Shown here: positions 23,200-34,539 of the stretch, one piece after another
Position numbering within the stretch: position 1 is the stretch's first letter
Layout of the letters: each line of letters opens with the position of its first letter
Source of the DNA: Spisula solida
Lineage: Eukaryota; Mollusca; Bivalvia; Venerida; Mactridae
Assembly: GCA_947247005.1 (NCBI GenBank)
Contig: OX365949.1
Location: forward strand, 196,001-260,000
DNA: 64,000 nt
Direction: 5' to 3'
The notes under the pieces: model-generated
What the model was told of the DNA's origin: nothing
The model's database searches: none
Seen by the model: the letters and a program-made list of their open reading frames with translations, nothing else
Translations under genes and position numbers: made by a program

Positions 23200-24700
23200 T
23201 AGATTTTTCAAACCCCTGGTAAAAAACAGGGCCATACAGATGGTAAAAAACCCGCAAATCTCCCTCCCCATACCTCACGGGCATAGTCACGGCTATATTG
23301 TACTGCTATTCTGGCCCTGTACCAAAACGGCAGTGTTGTGACATCGGAAAGGTCAAAACACGAGACAGTTCCCCAGCTATTCCCTATCCTTTCACGGATT
23401 GGGGCGTGGTTTCAATTGACTGATGTACATGATGTATCATTCGGGACATACTTTGACGTCGTGACGCCGGTGTATTCATTCATTCTTAACACATGGATCA
23501 ATGTCCGTTTACATTTGTGTAAACACCCTTGGAGCGGCGGTCATGGCCCGGTTAAGTGATCAGTGCGCTGGATTCCGGCTCGCGACAGGTCATACTCTTC
23601 CATGGAAATTTGACAATGTCGATTTTACTCCATCCCACGTGTGGAGAAGTTGCCTGTTCCATGTGGAAGGGTAAGTTAGTACTCCAGGAAAACTGGCTAC
23701 TAGTAAATGAATCAGCCTTCGTATATAACTAAAACCATTGAGAAACGGCGATAACCCTCTTGGTTGTTTTCAATACTGGATCACCCCCACTGAAATAAGA
23801 GCAATTTTATGTACATACGAATATGTAATTGGTCGAACCCCCGACGTCTCTCAATCAATACTGACTATATCACTAAGATATCTCTTGGTGTCTTCTAACA
23901 ATTAAAACTATGAACTTGCAAGCAGTTTTGCAACAGCCCATGTCATGTGTACAAAAATACGACGTATTTTAAAATATGTTAAATAGTTGATTTGGAATTA
24001 ACCATATTTGGATATTGAATATCAATTAAATTTGCGATATGAAAACGTTCAACCGAGACACTGTTTATTCAATATGCGTACATTCGATTGATTCTGGCAC
24101 ATATATTAAATAAGTGATATGTTAATGCTACATAAAGATGAACAGCGCAACCGGAGGATTTGAATATCTTAAGAAATAGACTACATATAGTATATTAATC
24201 CGATAAACACTCAATGCAAACTAAATGTTAATTTAAATCTTAGTTGAATAGTTAACTTGCACCATAATATAACGCTTTGATGATGATTTGGTTGTATATG
24301 CGTTAAGAGAATGATTTGATGTGAAGATCCTTATATGTACGTATAATAGACTAATCCGTATTACGTACGCAAGTATTGGTGATGATAAACAAACGGTAGG
24401 TGGGGAAGGGTACATTGACCTCCAAAACGTCAACAACTTTGCTAACGTAAGTCATTTAATAGCGTAGGCTATTAGTCAACGATCTAAAATTACATTTTTA
24501 GGTCATTGTTTTAGCTAACCGAAATATTAGACATTTTAATGTAATTGAATTGAAAGAAGTGGTGGATAGTTTTCTCAACCATAAATAAAGAGCTATTATA
24601 TGTTTGTTTACATGTACATCAGTTTAGGATCACCAGTTTTGGTAACGAATAATCTACACGGAAAATATATACAATATAGCTGAATCAAGTTTAGTTGGTT
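23200..24700. other. Spacer, no gene assigned
   Basis: Short frames only. Around 23520-23610, GTCATGGCCCGGTTAAGTGATCAGTGCGCTGG has the look of a tRNA D-arm/A-box region but no good B-box follows. The 73-codon plus-strand frame at 23338 has no recognisable domain or splice context. Confidence 0.4.
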
Positions 24701-24708
24701 TCATCATT

Positions 24709-24964
24709 TCTAGAACATAGTCTACGCCTTCTTCCACCCCCTCTAAATCCACATCTAGAACATAGTCTACGCCTTCTTCCATCCCCTCTAAATCCACATC
24801 TAGAACATAGTCTACGCCTTCTTCCATCCCCTCTAAATCCACATCTAGAACATAGTCTACGCCTTCTTCCATCCCCTCTAAATCCACATCTAGAACATAG
24901 TCTACGCCTTCTTCCATCCCCTCTAAATCCACATCTAGAACATAGTCTACGCCTTCTAAATCCA
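24709..24964. repeat. 45-bp minisatellite, ~5.6 units
   Basis: Unit CTAGAACATAGTCTACGCCT followed by TCTTCCATCCCCTCTAAATC and CACAT. 45 bp equals 15 codons, so all units stay open on both strands (minus: DLEGMEEGVDYVLDV). The units are nearly identical at every codon position, which fits recent tandem duplication and gives no sign of selection on protein. Confidence 0.9.
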
Positions 24965-25278
24965 GCCTTGCATTTACATCCAGCCACCTTCACCAATAGT
25001 CATACCTCAAACATATGTGGTTAGTCAAGCTTACGGGTGAAGAATAATCTGGTGAACGGGAATGACCACTCGATAGGTCGATCTAGATTATATTTCCATG
25101 TAGATCTAGGCTGGCTTAAGAGTCATTACTCATTATCGAGTTGCACTTTCACGGAATTGTATGTATTGCTGAGATACATATACAGTACACAAAACCATTA
25201 TGTCTCCTTTATAGCAAACTATAAATGTTACAGCACTAAAGATAACACTTACACTATTTCAAACATACATGTATCACC

Positions 25279-28200
25279 CTTGTTACCCTGATAAAACAAC
25301 ATGATTGGATAATCGCAACATGATTGGAAAATGGCCGACATGAAAAATGTGGTAAGTGGATTGTTTTGCAATATTTTCCATATAAACTATCCAGATTGTT
25401 TATTTCAATATTACATAATCAACATATGAAGAAAATGTACTATTTGCACTAAACAATTTGCATAAAGGTAATATTTTTCACTATGTAAAGCCTTGAAGAA
25501 TGTGTGGATTTTGCATTTGAGAATGAGTTTTGTACTTAAAAACGTTGTAAAACTCATTTATTGGACTCTATGTAATGAATATCATTTGGGAAGTATCGGC
25601 AATTGTATAAACTATGATTTGGACGTTTCAATTTTTTAAAATCTTAGATAAATTAACGCTCACCAACAATAATTCAAACATGTATAGTATTTTTTGGATA
25701 CTGACCGACGTGATTGTTAAATTTATTAGGATATTGGCCAACATGATTCTGGATAAAAACCAACATTACCAATTGAAATCTTGCTTATGGGATTCTCAAG
25801 GTACAAATAATTGTACATTAAAGAAGTGTGCTCATGAATTGTGGTAGCAGGTTTATGAGCATACCCGATGTAAGGCATTTCACACCCAGTCTATAGCACA
25901 TGCTTTCATGACATTTAATAATCAAAGCACTGAGAGTGCTGATGAGAGGCGACCTGGTTGCTGCTACTAAAGCTTAAACGACTTTACACGTGTAATGTTT
26001 TCTTCGTTTTCTTACTGCCGATCTTGTCTTGAGTGTCAAAATAGACATATGTGACTACATAGGCATGTTGGGTATCTAAATAATTGTAAAAAGGGGCATA
26101 TTGATGTATAATGTCATCCGTGTATTGAATGCGTATATCAAAAGTGGCTTTAAAATAATACTACGCGCCTATTTATCAGATACTACAGTACTGTCTTGTA
26201 ATCACTTCCATCACAGCGTGAGACATCTCTAGAAAGCGGCTAGTATAGACACACCATATGATTGCATAACATAAAGATATACGATTCATTGATAAAACCA
26301 TCACGTGACCCTGGTCTGAAGTTTCTAAAAATAGCTATACGGCTGGGACATTTGATGAACACGTCATTTTAATTTACGAAATATGTTCGATATCTCCCCG
26401 GCTGAGTGATTATCTGCAAAAATATCGATTCAACGCAAAGTTTCACAATAATTGTTGATCGTACTAGAATAAACAATTGTTGCTGATTGAATTAAATATG
26501 TTTAAAAATTTGAAGAAACATATGTTGCAGTAGTGGGAATGTTGACAGTTTCTGGAACTACTTGAATGCGGATTCACATAGCAGCCTAAAGGCGGTCCAG
26601 GTTGCATTAAGAAACGGGCAATGGTAGTATAGAGAGGCTTACGCCACCCAAAAATGGGTACAAATGTTCACCACATCAAGACGATGTGTCATGCACAAAA
26701 CCCATGTCCCTAGCTTAAAGGTCAAGGTCACACTTAGAGGTCAAAGGTTAAAAGGCTCAAATAGGCATGTGATTTGTGTCCGCTCTGTAATTTTGTCATC
26801 TCCTATTGGATATTTATAATATTTGGTACAAATGTTCACCATGTGCAAGACCCAGGTCCCTTACTTAAAGGGCAAGGTCACACTTAGAGATCAAAAGTTA
26901 AAATTCTCAAATAGGCATGTGATTCATGTCCGCTCTGTAACTATGTCATTTCTTACTGGATATTTTTAACACTTGGTACAAATGTTCACCACATCGAGAC
27001 AACGTGTTATGCACAAGACCTAGGTCCCTTGCTCAAAGGTAAAGGTCACACTTAGAGATCGAAGGTAAAAAGGCTCAAATAGGCATGTGATTCATGTCAG
27101 CTCTGTAATTATGTCATTTCTTATTTTATATTAATATTACTTGCCACAAAGGTTCACATCATCAAGACGAGGTGTCATGCGCAAGACCCAGGTCCCTAAC
27201 TCAAATGTCAAGGTCATACTTAGAGATTAAAAGTTAAAAGGCACAAATATACGCTTCTGGTCTGCTTTGTTTTTTTGTTATTTCGTTCTGGATTTTAAAA
27301 TTACTTGGTTACATTCGCATTTACACCCTGACTCAAATGTAAAGGTCACACTTACAGACCCAGCTCTTGTCTGCTGTTCAATGTCACATTATTATTCCAT
27401 TTGCATAGCTTTATACTTGGGTGTCTGATGACAGCTTTTAGCGGGGGCATCCGTGTCCTGTGGACATATTTCTAGTTAAATACTTTTTTCTGCTATATGT
27501 TGGTAAAATTCATAATAAGTCAAGACAGGTAAATTTAACACATGTATCTAAATGTGCAAAATTCACCGGGAATAGGAACAGTGAATTATGGGGACCAGGC
27601 TAAACGCTGTAAGCATGTCTTAAATGGTGCCAAATTGCATTTCTAATTTAAAAAAGTGGACATCATTTGAACATATATTTGATAGAGTTGCCTATTCATG
27701 TGGAGGTCATGGCGTCATGATGGTGATAAAGTGTGCAAAGTATCAAAGATACATGTCTTAGTGGTTAACATTGTGTACATAAACTGTAAACTTTTGTATC
27801 TCTAAGAACATTAGTCCAAATGGGGCATAACATTCAACAACATGCTTGATAGAGTGCAGATGTTGTGGTCAAGACGGTTGACAAGTATGCAAAGTATCAC
27901 AGCAATATGAACATGCACTTGGATATTATAGGTTAATACCTTGAACGTAAACTTACAAATTTGCACGAAGTTGAAAAAAGGGACATATTTTCCGATAAAT
28001 ACTTCATAGAGTTATCTACTCCTACGTACGTACTGCAGTGCATCAATGAAAATTCAATGTTGGTCAGTATCCACTTCAAAAGATAAATCATGTTGATCTT
28101 TATCCTCAACCATGTTGGTTTTTATCCATTTTTCACACATGGGTTACTTTAAATAGTTATCACGTAGAAACGGCAAATGTAAATAACTTACTCTAAACTA

Positions 28201-28531
28201 AGTCTGATAGTGAAATGAATGAGCTGTATAAACAAAAGATCTTAACCCAAAATAAACAACAATATATATGTTTTATAGACTGTCAAATAAATCCAACACA
28301 GATTTTTCTAACTTTTTAACGTATTGTGTATCACATTCACAAACATACGGATAAATAGTTTTAGTTTCATGGAAGGAATGTACAAGTTTATCTTCAAACA
28401 GCATCAGAAGGTGGTTAAACCCGTAGATTATGAAGAATTGGCCGAAAATGCGATGAATATGTAAACATACATCCGCCATTTTTCAATCATGTTGCGAATA
28501 TCCAATCATGTTGTTTTATCAGGGTAACAAG
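25279..28531. mobile_element. 3.25 kb TIR element with CAACATGATTGG subterminal words
   Basis: Left end CTTGTTACCCTGATAAAACA then ACATGATTGGATAATCGCAA; the right end at 28470-28531 is its reverse complement over about 62 bp with few mismatches. Further in, both sides carry matching inverted words (GGATACTGACC and GGATAAAAACCAACAT near 25700-25770 and 28050-28125), so the subterminal regions also mirror each other. No transposase frame. No clear target duplication. A tandem-core repeat is nested at 26650-27475. Confidence 0.7.
26650..27475. mobile_element. Tandem-core element ending GTGTCCTGTGGACATATTTCTAGTT
   Basis: Four ~180-bp units with ACAAATGTTCACCACATCAAG, AGGTCAAGGTCACACTTAGAG and AGGCATGTGATTCATGTC, ending GCGGGGGCATCCGTG and ACATATTTCTAGTT. 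The 3' terminus matches that of 58921-59812 (GGGGGGCACTGTGTC, ACACATTTCTAGTT), so the two share ends but not cores. Confidence 0.7.
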
Positions 28532-28639
28532 AGTGTGTATGCGAAAATGACTATTTGCAGATACTATTACAGTTTATAACAAGAAAATAGAAGTAATTAT
28601 TTAATGCTAACTGATGAGATATGGAGTTCTACATTTGTA

Positions 28640-28730
28640 TCAGTGAAATACAGCCTATATCAGTCACTGGTTATCACCTACAATGTGACTGATATAAGCT
28701 CCGCCCCCTCACAGGGACTACTGTAATTTT
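28640..28730. repeat. Hairpin repeat TATATCAGTCAC, copy 2 (inverted)
   Basis: CCTATATCAGTCAC ... GTGACTGATATAAG at 28652-28698, the reverse complement of the module at 21303-21400, including the flanking CACAGGGA. Confidence 0.6.
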
Positions 28731-29019
28731 CCAAAATCTCAACACTAAAATGTCTGTAACGTTTTTATTACTGAACAGAAACATACATGTCATGTGGGGG
28801 TTTAAATTCTTAGTTAGAACATTTCCTACAAGTTGGTGTATGATTTGATGCAAAAATTCTCAAAACGTTTTCACATATTCACCATAATCCAATATGGCGG
28901 ATTTTGCTACGCGCTCTTGAAAATATTGAATTTCATCACTACACGATGAGATATAAACCATATTCAATCAAAACAAACAAATATCCTCTATTTATCAAGT
29001 CAAACTTATGTGTTTTCTT

Positions 29020-29470
29020 GCTGTTTGACCTTGAAGTTGACCTTGAAAATGACCTTGAATATCACATACACCATTTTGTTTAGTTGCCATATCATGATTG
29101 ATACTAATGGGAGCATTTATATTTCAGACTTGATCAATTACTAAAAATTGAATCTCGTGTTCATCAAGGTTCATCAAAAGAATGCCATATCTAGTCCAGA
29201 CCACTAGTTATACTATGCCAAACATACATGTGTGCAAGACACTATTACTACACAATACAATAATTTATACGGTCAAGGTGACATCTTTTGGTGATTTTTT
29301 TTGCCATTTGACCTTGAAATTGACCTTCGAATACCACGGACATTATCTTGCATTTTTACATAGAGCATGATTAATATTGCTGTGAACATTGATGATACAG
29401 ACTTTAACCAAAACAGAATCTAGAGTCATTGCTCACATTTAAATGGTAGTTTTAGTGAATTGGCTTAGAG
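29020..29470. repeat. Low-copy TGACCTTGAAATTGACC repeat
   Basis: Two diverged ~250-bp units (near 29025 and 29290) with TTTGACCTTGAARTTGACCTT and CATGATTRATA. A third unit resumes after the inserted repeat, at about 30275-30400 (TTCGACCTTGAATAATCACG, GATCATGATTGATACTTGTG). I see no clear terminal structure. Confidence 0.5.
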
Positions 29471-29606
29471 CTATAATGCTGAGATATAGGTGTATAAAAC
29501 ATCTTATTTCTCCATGACAACCAACAATAAAAGTTTTTGAAAATATTTAATATAGTGGTAATACAATATCAAACATAAATGCATTCAAAAAAGGCTATTT
29601 GCAGAT

Positions 29607-30240
29607 AATATGAACAAATGCACTGCATCCAGCGGGGATTTCCCATCAGGGTTTTTTTGATAAAATGATCGAAGAAAAAAATGACTATGAAATTTGATTG
29701 CTCAACAGAGACTATAGATCTAGCCTCTGGCTGCCAGGCAGCACCACATAGAACAAATACTTCGAAAAGAGTGTTTACCAATCTAGAAGACGAGTTGCAT
29801 AGATATTCCCTATAAATAGTTATCATAGTTTTACACTCGTCTTTTATTTGCTATTTATATTTCAATTCAACATATTCACAAGTTGGCGCGCTATGCCATG
29901 CGACGACGTCGCGTTAACGTGCGATGACGTCGCGTTAAATGATGTGACGTCATTTCCGACGTCACCATATTGTTTTATTTACGTTGGATTAAAAAAGATA
30001 TGTATTTTTTCAATAATTTTCATGATTTCAATCAGGCTTATCGTTATGAAAGAATATGTTAGGACTCAAAAGTTTCGTAATTTGAATACTTCTAATTTCA
30101 ACCATTCACTTCTTTCGACTCCGCAATTTTCTAAACCGGAAATAACTTTTTCTAAAACGATTAGTACCGACTCGAAACTCTGAAGAACAAAAGCACGTGC
30201 GTGTTACTGGTATGGGTATTTACAATAGCCAGCGCCCCTA
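29607..30240. mobile_element. Dispersed repeat ending AATAGCCAGC, copy 2 with insert
   Basis: Matches 20838-21150 in two blocks (29607-29805 and about 30128-30235), split by ~320 bp of unrelated sequence. The insert carries a cluster of CRE-like sites at 29893-29966. Copy 1 lacks this insert, so copy 1 shows the shorter arrangement. Confidence 0.65.
29893..29966. promoter_or_regulatory. Cluster of four CRE-like ACGTC sites
   Basis: GCGACGACGTCGCG, GCGATGACGTCGCG, the full palindrome TGACGTCA, and CCGACGTCACC within about 75 bp. Full or half CRE sites are bound by CREB/ATF bZIP factors in animals. There is no adjacent gene start, so a role is unproven. Confidence 0.35.
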
Positions 30241-30579
30241 GTAATAATAAACAAGAAGTTATCCAGTCAATATGACATTTTTCGCCATTCGACCTTGAAT
30301 AATCACGAAATTCATTTAGTCCTTTTGTCTAGATCATGATTGATACTTGTGTGAACTTTGATGACACAGTCTTTAACCGTAAAAAATCTAAAAACATTAC
30401 ACTAAAATAGCATCTTATTGAATTGGATGGCGGCCATCTTTGACGCCAGCTTGAATTTTAGGGCCCGTGTAGCGCACCAAAAAAATGCAATTTATGCCGG
30501 CAGTCCGATAATCTCCAAACTATCCCGAAAATGTTGGTATATAATTCTTGCTGTTACTTTTTGGGTCCACCTTTAGTGT

Positions 30580-30870
30580 TGAAAATGTGATTTTGCTGCT
30601 CCGACCATTCCCAAGGGCAGCTAAGAGAAAAACCATAAGAAAAAGCAATAAACGTAAATTTATGGAAAACTGCGGTTCTTACAGAAACACCTGAAAAGAC
30701 CAAATACAGGAAGAGTTCAACAGAAAGAAGTCCAAAGAGATACAAACTGAAGAGAAGAAAGTCTCAAACGTTAAGAAAGCAGTTTCATGAAAACCAAAGA
30801 AACAGAGTAGATTCTTCTGGTGAAGAAGAATGGTACTGTATAGTTTGTGTGGAGCCTGTGTTAACATTTT
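30580..30870 (+). pseudogene. pogo/Tigger-like transposase C-terminal remnant
   Basis: The plus strand reads LLRPFPRAAKRKTIRKSNKR then, one base out of frame, AVLTETPEKTKYRKSSTE and later VDSSGEEEWYCIVCVEP. Proline-rich RPFP..., TETPEK, a Lys/Arg-rich linker and a terminal EEEWYCxVC box are the C-terminal signature of pogo/Tigger (DDE, CENP-B-like) transposases. The frame is broken near 30665 (one extra base after ATG) and the catalytic DDE core is absent. Family call from motif order. Confidence 0.6.
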
Positions 30871-30959
30871 TTGTGTTCGTAGAAGTTAAATGCACGTTTG
30901 TCAGCACTTTGAATGTGTTGACGAGATGTAACAATTTAAATGTTCCCAGTGTTTGCTCA

Positions 30960-31950
30960 GTGTAAGTGTTTTACTGACTGTTAAGTTGATTGCAGTGATA
31001 TGCACGGGATAGGTTGAGCCATTTTCACTGTCAGATTCGAACACCCATTTGTAGAGTATTTCTTCATGAATTGGCATGAAATTTATCTCAAAATGTTGAC
31101 AATTAGTCAATGTATCAAAGGAACATATCATGAGGTTGATCAGGATGTTCTTAACTGAAATAATCCAGAAATTTGAAAAAGGGCTCATTTAACCCCAGTC
31201 TCCCCTACACGTCCACACTTATGCAAATGGTAAGTTGAGTCATAGCAGGTGAACGTGTTTGGGATAATGCCACTAAATACAAACAGTAACAAAAAACTGT
31301 ATACATATGGCAATGTTGAGATGCCCGTTTTGGCAAAGATCTAAAAACGAGCACTTCAAAAGTCTTTTAGATCTTTTGTTTTTGCACAAACTTTTGTCAA
31401 AAAACGTATTCCTACGTCATTGGTTCTATTGGAAGGTCATTCTTAATACGTGGAAATTTGACGAAAAATATCTTTATTGTGTACTGTACAGGAAAGATAG
31501 ATTCCACAGAAAATACTAAAGAAATTTTTAAAAATTGTCATAAAAGGGCCCTTTTCTCAGATTTGAATGATTTTTTCACGAACGTGTTATTATTACGACA
31601 CTCCGTCTTGCCGGATGTTTATCACTTTTCGCGGGAAACTTTGACAACTGTTTGTGTGTTAGGTTTAGATAAAATATTTCCTGATGGCGTCCATGGTAAG
31701 ATGATCATACATATATCGTATGTTATATTTGGTCGTGTCTCCCTTTGACTGGTGCATATCAAATGACATCCATTGATTGGATAATGTGCAACGACTACAG
31801 GCCCATCCCCAGGGTCAGATGGTGGTTCACCTGTTCACCAGCGCCTTAAAACCAGAATCAGCTTTCCCCCAGCGCCTTAAACCCTATAATGGTGTCTTAT
31901 AATCAGTATGGTTCTTAATCTATTTGGTCAGTATTGTGTTATTACGAGTG
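30960..31950. other. Spacer, no gene assigned
   Basis: Contains short frames on both strands (70 and 96 codons at 31307-31748) with no recognisable domain or splice context. Confidence 0.35.
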
Positions 31951-33166
31951 CAGTGCTCCAGCTAGGATATGAAAAGGGCAGGGTGCAACTTTGTGAAAAG
32001 GGCACTTTGGGGGAGGGTTCGGGAGGGGGAGCCCCCAGGGCGGTTGAGGGGGGATTGGGGGTCCTCCCCCAGAAAATGTTGAAGTTTTAGAGTCTGCTTA
32101 TGGCATCTCCTGTGTTTCCTGACAGAAATTGTGATGTTTCTCAAGTAAGCAAATAAACCTTTGCATTAAAAGGCAAAAAGTATTTTGCATTAAAAGGTAA
32201 AAAGTATTTTGTACAAAATGAAGTAAAGATCACATTCACAAAACATGTCATTTAAACATGCGTATGCACTATGCCAAATTATTGATCTACTTGTATGTAT
32301 AATCAACACTTATAATATAATCAACTCTTGATTGTTCTAATAATTCACAAACATCATAGTACTTGTAGTAATGTGTATTCTTTTGACATCATTCATTAAC
32401 TGTTTAATTGTACAATGTAAAACTAAAAATACGATTTTCTCATAAAATTTCTCCTACACAACGGTACGAACGGTGCGTGAGTTTTATCACTAAACGAAAA
32501 GGAAAGTAATTTCAGTGCGATATCCTATCATGGAATCACAGATTTAAAGAAGGGAATAGAATAAGTATGCCAAAAAGGTTTTTAGATCCTACTTAATGAG
32601 ATCGAAATTCGGCAAACTTGCGCGTACTGCAATTAATCGTCGTGGGGAATACAAAAATTTAGATCCCGTGAATCTTCATAATTTTTTATCTAAAGTTTCT
32701 ACATCGATCTGAGTTAATATCTAGGTAGTTTTGTCTTAAGGATATAAGACTTTTCACGGCAAATGATTTATAATCTGACATAATCATTGAAGGATTGAAA
32801 GAGGTTGAAAATTGTCCAACTTTAGAACTTACACGAGAATTGTCAACGCTGGCGGATCTTGATTATCTGAATCTCGTCAAAATGTACAATAACTTTCCAA
32901 TGGTTAATACATCGTCAAAGACTGTAAAGGCGCGATTTAATTCATAAAGATTAATTCAAACATCATCCAAAAATATAACGTGTACACTGTGATGATTTAC
33001 AGTACGCCCAAGTCTCTACATGCGTGAGTTTTACATATGACGTCACTGTGTAACTGACTGGAGTTAACACGTTTCTCTGGTGAATTAACGCTTTATATGG
33101 CGATGAGTCGAGGACAAAGAGCTCTGTGCGTTAAAATTCTTTTTTGATTCACCACATTTTTTTTTT

Positions 33167-34539
33167 AGCTCACCTGTCACAAAGTGACAGAGTGAGCTTT
33201 TGTGATCACTCTTAGTCCGTCATCCGTCCGTCCCTCGTCTGTCAACAATTGGCTTGTGTAGACACTAGAGGTCACAATTTTAGCCTAATCTTTATGAAAC
33301 TTGGTCACAATGATAATCCCAACAAAATCTAGGCCAAGTTCGATATTGGGTCATCTGGGGTCAAAAACTAGGTCACTAGGTCAAATCATAGAAAAACCTT
33401 GTGTAGTCACTAGAGGTCACAATTTTGACTTAATCTTTATGAAACTTTATCACAATGATCATCCTAACAAAATCTAGGTCAAGTTCGTTATTGGGTCATC
33501 GGGGGTCAAAAACTAGGTCACAAGGTCAAATCATAGAAAAACCTTGTGTAGTCACTAGAGGTCACAATTTTGACCTAGTCTTTATGAAACTTGGTCACGA
33601 TGATCATCTCAACAAAATCTAGGTCAAGTTGGATATTGGGTCATCCGGGGTCAAAAACTAGGTCACAAGGTCAAATCATAGATAAACCTTGTGTAGTCAC
33701 TAGAGGTCACAATTTTGGTCTAATCTTTATGAGACTTGGTCACAATGATCATCGCAATAAAATCTAGGCCAAGTTCGATAATGGGTCATCTGGGGTCAAA
33801 AACTAGGTCACAAGGTCAAATCATAGAAAAACCTTGTGTAGTCACTAGAGGTCACAGTTTTAGCATAATCTTTACGAAACTTTGTCACAATGATCTACAC
33901 AACCAAATCTAGGTCGAGTTCGATAATGGGTCATCTGGGGTCAAAAACTAGGTCACAAGGTCAAATCATAGAAATACCTTGTGTAGTCACTAGAGGTCAC
34001 AGTTTTAGCATAATCTTTACGAAACTTTGTCACAATGATCTACACAACCAAATCTAGGTCGAGTTCGATAATGGGTCATCTGGGGTCAAAAACTAGGTCA
34101 CAAGGTCAAATCATAGAAATACCTTGCGTAGTCACTAGAGGTCACAATTTTGGTCTAATCTTTATGAAACTCGGTCACAATGATCATCTAAAAAAAATCT
34201 AGATCAAGTTCGATATTGGGTCATCTTGGGTCAAAAACTAGGTCACAAGGTCAAATAATAGAAAAACCTTGTGTAGTCACTAGAGGTCACAGTTTTGGCC
34301 TGATCTTTACGAAACTTGGTCACAGTGATCATCTCAACACAATCTAGGTCAAGTCCGATATTGGTTTATCTGGGGTCAAAAACTAGGTCATTAGGTCAAA
34401 TATAAAAACCTTTTGTAGTCACTAGAGGTCACAATATTTGCCTAATCTGTATAAAACTTTGACACAATGATCCTCTTAACAAAATCTAGGTTAAATTCAA
34501 CAGTTGAGCGACCTAGGGCCCTTTGGGCCCTCTTGTTTA
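33167..34539 (+). mobile_element. AGCTCACC tandem-core element (type A)
   Basis: The 5' end AGCTCACCTGTCACAAAGTG continues ACAGAGTGAGC and folds as a hairpin. Then GTCCGTCCGTC, eight to nine ~145-bp core units (CCTTGTGTAGTCACTAGAGG, GGGTCAAAAACTAGGTCAC), and a 3' end GAGCGACCTAGGGCCCTTTG plus GGCCCTCTTG with a GGGCCC hairpin. No coding capacity. The GACAGGTGAGC usually found before the 3' hairpin is mutated here (CAGTTGAGC). Confidence 0.85.

Noticed and set aside
23520..23620. tRNA-like sequence GGCCCGGTTAAGTGATCAG
   Set aside because: The A-box-like part is suggestive, but no B-box GGTTCRANNCC follows at the right distance.
24654..25024. Repeated DLEGMEEGVDYVLDV frame and its overlapping frames
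   Set aside because: 45-bp minisatellite open on both strands and in more than one frame; units identical at all codon positions, so no evidence for protein-level selection.
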